This document shows, piece after piece, positions 22,786 through 28,913 of a stretch of DNA of 37,021 nt. The stretch covers positions 1-37,021 of the forward strand of contig JAUHZF010000045.1 in NCBI GenBank assembly GCA_030426145.1, written 5' to 3'. A program made the position numbers and the translations under genes. This stretch comes from Polyangia bacterium. Its GTDB lineage: Bacteria > Myxococcota_A > Polyangia > Polyangiales > Polyangiaceae. Positions within the stretch are counted from its first letter, which is position 1. Every line of letters starts with the position of its first letter. The notes beneath the pieces are model-generated. The model was given only the letters and a program-made list of their open reading frames with translations, searched no databases and was not told the origin of the DNA.

Positions 22786-23502
22786 TCACACCTTGGTGAG
22801 GAGCTCGGGCCCGAGATGGCCGGCCTGATTGAAGGCGCCGAGGGTGAGTCGGTCCTCGGTGTACTTCAGCTCCGTGACGCTCGCGTTGTAGATGACCGAC
22901 ATGAGGTGCAGGGCACGACCAGGGTCGAGCCCGAGGGCGAGCTTGAGGGCGATGGTCGTGGGTCCGCCGCTGGTCACCACCACCACATGCTTGCCGCGGC
23001 GCTGGGCCTTCATCACCTGCTGCAGCCCGCTCACGACCCGCCGTTCGAACGCGGCGTAGGTCTCCGGCACCTCGATGGCCGGGTCCCCCTCGGCCCAGCG
23101 CTCGAAGAGCTTGGCGCTGATCCCGGCGATGTGGCGCATGGCCACGCGGCCGTCGTCGGACAGCTGTCCCTCTTTCAGCTGGCTCGATAGCTCGGGCGCG
23201 GCGACGGCGACCCGCCGCATGGCTTCGGCGAAGACCGCGGAGGCGTCCATCTCGCCCACCTCGGGCAGGGCGATGGCTTCGGGCAGCTCGAGGCCAGCTT
23301 CCGCCGCGCCTTCGCGCAGGGCGGCCTCGGTCTGCCGATGTCGCTTCTGCGGGCCGACGTATACGGCGTCGACGCGCTGCCCACGCTCGCCCCACCATCG
23401 GCCGAGGGTTCGGCTCTGGGTTGCGCCGAGGTCCGACAGCTGATCGTAGTCGGCGGCGTGGATCGAAGCCTGGCCGTGGCGCACGAGGAGAAGCGAGCTC
23501 AT
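22786..23502 (-). CDS. Histidine phosphatase (phosphoglycerate mutase-like) family protein
   Basis: This 238-residue protein begins SSLLLVRHGQASIHAADYDQ; RHG (residues 8-10) holds the His that is phosphorylated during catalysis. LSDLGATQSRTLGRWW and AVYVGPQKRHRQTEAAL are also typical, the latter with the phosphate-pocket Arg. The second half has VVTSGGPTTIALKLALGL, where many family members have HGG: the second core His is replaced by Ser, a feature of one phosphatase subgroup. The substrate is therefore unlikely to be phosphoglycerate and is unknown. It has no signal peptide, so it is cytosolic. It is transcribed divergently from the acyl-CoA dehydrogenase gene, 82 bp away, and TTGACA lies at 23540-23535 on its strand. 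Confidence 0.88.
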   Translation of the reverse strand: MSSLLLVRHGQASIHAADYDQLSDLGATQSRTLGRWWGERGQRVDAVYVGPQKRHRQTEAALREGAAEAGLELPEAIALPEVGEMDASAVFAEAMRRVAVAAPELSSQLKEGQLSDDGRVAMRHIAGISAKLFERWAEGDPAIEVPETYAAFERRVVSGLQQVMKAQRRGKHVVVVTSGGPTTIALKLALGLDPGRALHLMSVIYNASVTELKYTEDRLTLGAFNQAGHLGPELLTKV

Positions 23503-23512
23503 GACGGGGGAG

Positions 23513-23578
23513 GGTGGTAGCGCCGGCCGTGGCCTGTCAAATCCACCCTCGACGCCAGCGAGGCCCGGGGGCTACCAC
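23513..23578. promoter_or_regulatory. Divergent promoter region with symmetric GCTACCAC elements
   Basis: An 8-bp inverted repeat, GTGGTAGC at 23514-23521 and GCTACCAC at 23571-23578, places the same GCTACCAC sequence just upstream of each of two divergent start codons (23502 and 23585). On the minus strand a consensus TTGACA (23540-23535) lies 15 nt before TACCAC. The elements may be -10 regions or a shared operator. Confidence 0.4.
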
Positions 23579-23584
23579 TCCCAC

Positions 23585-24787
23585 ATGGACTTTTTGATCC
23601 CGGAGTCACTTGCGCCCAAGCTCGAGGCCGCGCGCGCCTTCCTCATCGACGAGGTCATTCCCGTGGAGCCCGACATGCTCGGCAGCTCGGATTTCTACGC
23701 GGTGGAGCCCAAGCTGAAGGAGCTGCGGTCCAAGGTGAAGTCGCTCGGCCTCTGGTTGCCGCAGGGCCCCGAAGACGTCGGTGGGCTCGGGCTCAGCGTG
23801 CTCGAGCACGGTTTGATGAGCGAGGTCCTCGGCTACTCTCCGCTCGGACACTACGTCTTCGGCTGTCAGGCTCCAGACGCGGGCAACCTCGAGATCCTTC
23901 ACCAGTACGGCAGCAAGGAGCAGAAGGACCGGTGGTTAGGACCGCTCGCCGCGGGCGAGATCCGCAGCTGCTTCAGCATGACCGAGCCCGACACGCCGGG
24001 CTCGAACCCCACCGAGCTGGCCTGCGCGGCGGTGAAGGACGGTGACGACTTCGTCATCAATGGTCGCAAGTGGTTCACCACGGGGGCCGACGGGGCGGCC
24101 TTCGCCATCGTCATGGCCATTACCAACCCCGACGCGCCCAAACACGGACGCGCGAGCCAGATCATCGTGCCTACGGACACACCCGGATTCGAGCTGGTGC
24201 GCAACATCCCCATCATGGGTCATGCGGGCAGCGGCTGGGCGAGCCATGCCGAGATCCGCTACGACGACTGTCGCGTTCCCCAAAAGAACTTGCTCGGCGG
24301 CGAAGGCGCGGGCTTCCTCATCGCTCAAGAGCGCCTCGGCCCCGGCCGCATTCACCATTGCATGCGTTGGCTCGGCATCTGTGAGCGTGCTTTCGACCTG
24401 ATGTGCCAGCGCGCCGTGACCCGCAAGATCGACGGCGACAAGCCTCTCGCGAGCAAACAGACCATTCGCAACTGGATCGCCGAGAGCCGGGCCGAGATCA
24501 ACGCGGCCCGCCTCGCCGTGCTCGACGCTGCCTGGCGCATCGATCGCGTAGGTTTCGCTCGAGCGCGGGTCGAGATCTCGCTCATCAAGTTCCACGTCGC
24601 CGATGTGATGATGCGCGTCGTCGACCGCGCCATTCAGACCCACGGTGCACTCGGCGTCACGAGCGACACCGTGCTGTCCTTCTTCTACGTGCACGAGCGA
24701 GGAGCGCGCATCTACGACGGGCCCGACGAGGTCCACAAGGCCAGCGTGGCTCGACGTATTCTCCGCGCCTACGAAGAGAAAGCCTGA
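23585..24787 (+). CDS. Acyl-CoA dehydrogenase (ACAD10/11-like)
   Basis: This 400-residue flavoenzyme introduces the alpha-beta double bond into acyl-CoA and passes electrons to ETF. ATG 23585 was chosen because it gives the normal family N-terminus (DFLIPESLAPKLEAARAFLI); earlier in-frame codons read non-protein-like sequence. CFSMTEPDTPGSNP is the FAD/acyl-binding loop, and GRKWFTTGADGA and LGPGRIHHCMRWLG are conserved. RIYDGPDEVHKASVARRIL is the catalytic region with Asp where medium-chain enzymes have Glu, as in the ACAD10/ACAD11 group. The next gene overlaps its stop by one base and encodes an APH-type kinase, the other half of ACAD10/11. In animals those fused enzymes break down 4-hydroxy acids through a phosphorylated intermediate. 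TACCAC lies 6 nt before the start and no ribosome binding site is seen. Confidence 0.93.
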   Translation: MDFLIPESLAPKLEAARAFLIDEVIPVEPDMLGSSDFYAVEPKLKELRSKVKSLGLWLPQGPEDVGGLGLSVLEHGLMSEVLGYSPLGHYVFGCQAPDAGNLEILHQYGSKEQKDRWLGPLAAGEIRSCFSMTEPDTPGSNPTELACAAVKDGDDFVINGRKWFTTGADGAAFAIVMAITNPDAPKHGRASQIIVPTDTPGFELVRNIPIMGHAGSGWASHAEIRYDDCRVPQKNLLGGEGAGFLIAQERLGPGRIHHCMRWLGICERAFDLMCQRAVTRKIDGDKPLASKQTIRNWIAESRAEINAARLAVLDAAWRIDRVGFARARVEISLIKFHVADVMMRVVDRAIQTHGALGVTSDTVLSFFYVHERGARIYDGPDEVHKASVARRILRAYEEKA

Positions 24788-25854
24788 TGAGCATCGAGAA
24801 CCGAACCCGTGCCGTTCGAGAGGGCGAAGAACTCGACGTCCTCGCGCTGAAGGCCTTCCTCGAGGCGCAGTGGGGCCGCGCCATCGACGACCTCGTCGTC
24901 GAGCAGTTTCCCGGCGGCTACTCCAACCTGACCTACCTCGTGCGCATCGACGGCGAAGATCACGTGCTGCGCCGTCCCCCGTTCGGCTCCAAGGTGAAGC
25001 GGGCCCACGACATGGGACGTGAGTACCGCGTGCTCTCAGCGTTGAGCGCCCACCGTGATTGGGCGCCCGAGCCGGTGGCCTACTCGGACGACCCCGCGGT
25101 CATGGGGGCCGAGTTCTACCTGATGAAGAAGATCGACGGTGTCATCCTCCGTCGAAAGCCACCCGAGGACGTCGATGAGGCCATGGCCCGCCGGCTCTCG
25201 GAGACCCTTCTCGATACGCTCGTCGACATGCACTCCCTCGACCCGACGACCGTGGGGCTCGGCGAGCTCGGTCGGCCCGAGGGCTACGTGGAGCGGCAGG
25301 TGGAGGGGTGGATCCAGCGTTACGGCAAGTCGGCCACCGATGAGATCGCCGACATGGACAGTGTGGCGGCCTGGCTGCGCAAGGAGATGCCTCCCTCGGG
25401 ACCGGGGGTGATCATCCACAACGACTACAAGTTCGACAACGTCGTCTACGACTCGCCAGCCTTCGAACGGATCGTCGGTGTGCTCGATTGGGAGATGGCC
25501 ACCTGCGGGGATGCGCTCATGGATCTCGGGACGAGCCTCTCCTACTGGGTGGAGGCCGGCGACCTCGAAGGGCTCAAGAACCTGAGCTTCGGGCCCACGG
25601 CGCTTCCGGGCATGCTCACCCGACAGCAGCTGGCCGAACGCTACGCCGAGAAGACGGGCCGCGACATCAGCAACATCCTCTTCTACTTCGCCTTCGGTCT
25701 CTACAAGACCGCGGTCGTGCTTCAGCAGATCTACTACCGATACGAACAGGGCCTCACGAAGGACCAGCGCTTCGCCGGCCTCATCTTCGGCGTGAGGCTC
25801 CTGGCCGAGTCGGCTCGGGGTGCGATCGAACGAGGTCACATCTCCTCGGACTGA
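24787..25854 (+). CDS. APH-family phosphotransferase (ACAD10/11 kinase-like)
   Basis: This is a 355-residue kinase-fold protein. The N-terminal lobe has VEQFPGGYSNLTYLVRIDGE, then HVLRRPPFGSKV with the ATP-binding Lys/Arg region. The catalytic loop is VIIHNDYKFDNVVYD (about residues 207-221), the HxDxxxxN signature of aminoglycoside phosphotransferase-like enzymes. VLDWEMATCGDALMDLG (about 231-247) is the metal-binding Asp motif. The start ATG 24787 overlaps the dehydrogenase stop (TGATG), so both are translated together. By analogy with ACAD10/11, it should phosphorylate a hydroxyacyl-CoA so that the dehydrogenase partner can remove the group; this is inference from fusion and adjacency. A role in antibiotic resistance is unlikely. 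Confidence 0.9.
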   Translation: MSIENRTRAVREGEELDVLALKAFLEAQWGRAIDDLVVEQFPGGYSNLTYLVRIDGEDHVLRRPPFGSKVKRAHDMGREYRVLSALSAHRDWAPEPVAYSDDPAVMGAEFYLMKKIDGVILRRKPPEDVDEAMARRLSETLLDTLVDMHSLDPTTVGLGELGRPEGYVERQVEGWIQRYGKSATDEIADMDSVAAWLRKEMPPSGPGVIIHNDYKFDNVVYDSPAFERIVGVLDWEMATCGDALMDLGTSLSYWVEAGDLEGLKNLSFGPTALPGMLTRQQLAERYAEKTGRDISNILFYFAFGLYKTAVVLQQIYYRYEQGLTKDQRFAGLIFGVRLLAESARGAIERGHISSD

Positions 25855-25872
25855 GGTATCATCCGGGCAAAC

Positions 25873-26760
25873 GTGGAAGAGCTCGGCCCCGACGAACTGG
25901 CACAGTGGACCGACCCCTGGGAGCACATCCGGTTGCTCTCGGACGAGCAGCGCAATGGCGCCCTCGTCGGCTTTCTGCGGCGCCATGCCGCCGGGAAGCG
26001 CCTCCTGGAGATAGGGTGCGGGGCCGGTGTCTGGTCGTGCCTCGCAGCCAAGCTCGGTGCGACGAAGGTCTACGCCGTCGAGCAGAGTGCCACCGTGGAG
26101 GTGGCCCGGGAAATGGTCGTTCGCAATGGCCTACAGGATCGGGTGGAGGTCATCGCGAGCGACATTCATGCGCTGGAGCCACGCGCGGTCGACATCGCAT
26201 TCATGGAGCTCCAGAACGCGGACCCCTTCGTGGAGGGCGTGGTGGGGGCCGCTCGGGTCGCCCGCACGTGGCTCGAGGGTGGGCAGGGGCTCATCGCACC
26301 ACGACGGATGCGCGTGCTCGCTGCAGCGGCCGAGGTGAAGGAGGGGGTCGAGGAGACGCAGAGGGCGCAGGCGGACCTCGCTCGGCTCGCTGAATCGGTG
26401 GGGCTCGACCTCATCGCGCTCGACCCGCTCTGGCGCCCTCATTGGCCCTATCGGTTCGTGGGCAACAAGACGCAGATCGTGGGGCCGGCGATCGACATCT
26501 TCGACCTCGACCTCACGACCGACGTGCAGGTGCCGGAGGAGATCGTGGTGGCGATCCCGACCGAGGACCCGATCTCGGCCATCGTCGTTTGGTTCGAGGC
26601 CGAGCTCGACGACGAGGCACGCTTCAGCAACCCGCCCGACAGGCCTGGGCACTGGGGACTGCTCCAGTGCGGCTTCGCCCACGTGGTCGAGCCCCAGGAC
26701 GGGCGGGTGGAGGTCGTGGTGTCGGTCGAGGACGACGAGTTCGCCCTACGCCTGGCCTGA
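25873..26760 (+). CDS. PRMT-like SAM-dependent methyltransferase
   Basis: This is a 295-residue cytosolic protein with a class I methyltransferase fold. KRLLEIGCGAGVWSCLAAKL (about residues 42-61) is motif I and KVYAVEQSATVEVA holds the acidic residue that binds SAM ribose. A beta-barrel-like C-terminal half (VVWFEAELDDEARFSNPPDR, then GHWGLLQCGF) recalls the barrel of protein arginine methyltransferases, whose THW loop resembles HWG here. The usual double-E hairpin is represented by IAFMELQNADPF, which is divergent, so the substrate is uncertain. Start GTG 25873 is preceded by TATCAT (25857-25862) but no ribosome binding site. The gene follows the APH gene by 18 bp on the same strand and ends convergent to the PilZ gene, 8 bp away. 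Confidence 0.7.
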   Translation: MEELGPDELAQWTDPWEHIRLLSDEQRNGALVGFLRRHAAGKRLLEIGCGAGVWSCLAAKLGATKVYAVEQSATVEVAREMVVRNGLQDRVEVIASDIHALEPRAVDIAFMELQNADPFVEGVVGAARVARTWLEGGQGLIAPRRMRVLAAAAEVKEGVEETQRAQADLARLAESVGLDLIALDPLWRPHWPYRFVGNKTQIVGPAIDIFDLDLTTDVQVPEEIVVAIPTEDPISAIVVWFEAELDDEARFSNPPDRPGHWGLLQCGFAHVVEPQDGRVEVVVSVEDDEFALRLA

Positions 26761-26768
26761 CGACCCCA

Positions 26769-27074
26769 TCAGGAGGCGAACTGGAGGCCGATCTCCCAGC
26801 CGCGCTCGGACCGCCGAGACCAGATGACCTCCATGCGCTCGTGGGTGCTGTCGCCGGAGGTGAGACGGACTTCGGCCACGCACCGCTGTCCGGGCGTGAG
26901 CTCGCGGTCGACGAGCACGCGCATTCCGCCCTGGTTCACGTCGATGGCCTGACCGCTGATCCCATGGGGATGGAGAAAGGTGACGTCTGCATCCACGGGC
27001 ACGCGGCCAGAGGCGCGGTCGCCGTCTTCTTCGGTCACCGCCTCGATGACGTCACTGATCCGCTTCGTTCGCAT
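26769..27074 (-). CDS. PilZ-domain protein (probable c-di-GMP receptor)
   Basis: This is a 101-residue single-domain protein. ATG 27074 was chosen because AAGGGTGAGC lies just upstream; an earlier in-frame TTG (27107) adds a basic stretch. RASGR is the RxxxR motif and AIDVNQGGMRVLVD carries the DxNxxG motif, the two c-di-GMP binding sites of PilZ domains. MEVIWSRRSERGWEIGLQF is the usual closing strand pair with GLQF. It would bind c-di-GMP in the cytoplasm and signal to motility or envelope targets that cannot be named from this context. No partner gene is adjacent on its strand. Confidence 0.85.
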   Translation of the reverse strand: MRTKRISDVIEAVTEEDGDRASGRVPVDADVTFLHPHGISGQAIDVNQGGMRVLVDRELTPGQRCVAEVRLTSGDSTHERMEVIWSRRSERGWEIGLQFAS

Positions 27075-27111
27075 GCTCACCCTTCGATTCGAGAAGCGCC
27101 TCTGCAAAGCC

Positions 27112-27416
27112 TACTCCAACGCCTGACATCGGCTACTTAGGTCGGATGTGGGTGCGCAGGAGTTACGACACTTCGCAAAAAGTACAGGGTTTGTCCTGTC
27201 TATTGACTGAAGCGCAACGACATTGGACGGGCGCGATGGGTACGTGAGAGGGCGGGCGGTGTACGGTGCACACAACGCAGTGTCCGGTCCATCCAGTGGC
27301 CTCCTGGATCCGGGTACTTGGACCTGCGCGGTACGAGGGGGAGATGGCACACGGCATGCGATGAGATGCTTGGAGCGCAGCTTGCGCCGTGACCCCACGC
27401 CAACGAGGAATCGCCC
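27112..27416. other. Intergenic, upstream region of the Cys-rich membrane protein
   Basis: No gene is seen in about 305 bp. ACAGG-GTTTGT-CCTGT (27184-27199) is a short inverted repeat just after CGCAAAAAG, possibly a weak terminator or operator. The rest should contain the promoter for the next gene, but no convincing -35/-10 pair is visible. Confidence 0.4.
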
Positions 27417-28262
27417 GTGACATCCGTAATGACCTTCTTGCCCGTCATCATCGCCATCGTGGTGGTGGTCCCCACCCTTCTGTTCGTCGTTCGGCTCATG
27501 AAGGGCCTCGACGCTGGTCAGAAAGACATCGCCCAGCTCATGCAGACGGGCGCCGTGGCCCAGGGTCGGGTGGTCCAGGTCCAGATGGGCACCATGACCG
27601 TCACCACGGGCGCCCACCGCAACCTCCAGCTTCAGATCACGGTCGACGTCTACCCACAGGGGGGCGACCAGTATCGCCAGCAGCAGCAACCCTGGCGCGC
27701 ACAGATCACGCAGCTCGTGAGCGAGCTCCAGGTCGCTCAGCTCCAGCCGGGGGCCACGGTGGAGATCCGCTACGACGCGCAGAATCCTCAGCGGGCGGTG
27801 GTCGCTGGCATTCAGGGGCCGGCCGGCATGCAGCGCATGATGGTCTCTCAGGTCCCGCAGGGCGCGAAGATCGGCATGGCCATCGGGATCATCGGCGCCG
27901 TGGTCGGGATCGGGGCGGCGGTCGTGGCCAGCGTCAGCGCGAGCCGTGCCTTCGACGACATCCCGTCTGCCTCGGCCGACGAGGACGAAGAAGAGGACGA
28001 GAAGGACGAAGACGACGGCGACGAGAAGAAATCCAAGAAGAAGAAGAAGTCCAAGTCCTCCGGCGACGACGGGGACACGGATGGCAAGCACGAGGTTTGC
28101 GTCAAGGCCGACAAGTGCTGCCGGAAGGTCTTCGAGGGGATGGGCAGCGCCGCCGAGAAGTCCTGCGGGCAGTGGCTCGAGAAGAACTTCAAACCCGCGT
28201 GCGAAGCCGCCCTCAAGGGCTACGAGAAGTCGGTCGAGGCCAAGGGCGGGTCCTGCGACTGA
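27417..28262 (+). CDS. Membrane protein with charged linker and Cys-rich C-terminal domain
   Basis: This is a 281-residue protein of unknown function. It starts at GTG 27417 and runs directly into a membrane helix (LPVIIAIVVVVPTLLFVV). Residues 45-145 form a beta-rich, Gln-rich domain (VTTGAHRNLQLQITVDVYPQ; LQPGATVEIRYDAQNP) like a DUF3592-type module. A second helix follows (AIGIIGAVVGIGAAVVASV, about 152-172). An unusual linker follows, first acidic (ADEDEEEDEKDEDDGDE) then almost pure Lys/Ser (KKSKKKKKSKSS). The last 55 residues carry six Cys (CVKADKCC, SCGQW, ACEA, GSCD), suggesting disulfides, so this part is likely outside the cytoplasm. The following lipoprotein gene starts 21 bp downstream on the same strand. 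Confidence 0.65.
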   Translation: MTSVMTFLPVIIAIVVVVPTLLFVVRLMKGLDAGQKDIAQLMQTGAVAQGRVVQVQMGTMTVTTGAHRNLQLQITVDVYPQGGDQYRQQQQPWRAQITQLVSELQVAQLQPGATVEIRYDAQNPQRAVVAGIQGPAGMQRMMVSQVPQGAKIGMAIGIIGAVVGIGAAVVASVSASRAFDDIPSASADEDEEEDEKDEDDGDEKKSKKKKKSKSSGDDGDTDGKHEVCVKADKCCRKVFEGMGSAAEKSCGQWLEKNFKPACEAALKGYEKSVEAKGGSCD

Positions 28263-28283
28263 TGTCGTGCTAAATCTCTCGAC

Positions 28284-28889
28284 ATGAGCTTACGCTGGGT
28301 GGCCTTGCTCGTTGCGGCGAGCACGACGATGGGATGCGGTGGGACCGACCTCGAGGACGGGACTTACGTCGCGCGACTGAGCACCTCGGATGCCTGGGTC
28401 TCGGTGGTCGTCGAAGCCGACGTCGCGATCGCCTACTCGTGCGGCGGAGCGGAGAGCCTCGAAGAGCAGACCCGTTGGATGGCGGGCACGGTCGACGGCA
28501 GCCGCGTCACCCTCGACGGCGAGGGTTGGACCCTCGATCTCGAAGAAGACGCGGGGCGGCTCACGGGAGCGCTTGCCGGTCCAGCCAGTGAGCGCTTCTC
28601 CGTCGACGCCGAGGCCGTGTTCGAAGGTGAACGCCCGGACAGCCTGCGCGGTCTCTTCACCGCGGTGGTCGACGGCTGTCGTGCCGGCGTCATCATCGAC
28701 GAAGACGGTGGTGTGCGCGGGGCCTTCTGCACCGAGGCGGGCTTCCTGTCGCAGGTCACGCCAGTGATGCCGGTACAACAAACGGCCGATGGGATCCCCG
28801 TCGAGGCGCCGGGCCCAGACGGGGTTCGTACCTTTGCGGTTCAGCCCGTCGACGTGGCCGCGGTGCGCGCCGAAGTCGGCGCCAACTGA
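28284..28889 (+). CDS. Hypothetical lipoprotein
   Basis: This is a 201-residue lipoprotein. The start ATG 28284 opens a signal peptide (SLRWVALLVAASTTMGC, lipobox at Cys18). The mature part is mainly beta with alternating polar and apolar residues (TYVARLSTSDAWVSVVVEAD; RVTLDGEGWTLDLEEDAGR; RAGVIIDEDGGVRGAFC), the look of a small beta-barrel or sandwich with a likely disulfide among its few Cys. No family is recognised. CTAAAT lies 8 nt before the start and there is no ribosome binding site. It follows the Cys-rich membrane protein by 21 bp and precedes the STAND regulator by 24 bp, all plus strand, so it may belong to one transcription unit. Confidence 0.68.
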   Translation: MSLRWVALLVAASTTMGCGGTDLEDGTYVARLSTSDAWVSVVVEADVAIAYSCGGAESLEEQTRWMAGTVDGSRVTLDGEGWTLDLEEDAGRLTGALAGPASERFSVDAEAVFEGERPDSLRGLFTAVVDGCRAGVIIDEDGGVRGAFCTEAGFLSQVTPVMPVQQTADGIPVEAPGPDGVRTFAVQPVDVAAVRAEVGAN

Positions 28890-28913
28890 CGGGACCCCAA
28901 CCCTCTTCTGGCG

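Noticed and set aside
20345..22828. 827-codon plus-strand open frame opposite the DUF4139 paralogue B gene
   Set aside because: It is exactly antisense to a gene with a signal peptide, conserved motifs and ribosome binding site. Long antisense frames are expected in GC-rich DNA.
24403..24786. Earlier start for the APH-type kinase
   Set aside because: The extra 128 codons overlap the dehydrogenase gene and are Arg-rich shadow sequence; ATG 24787 gives the normal family N-terminus and a TGATG junction.
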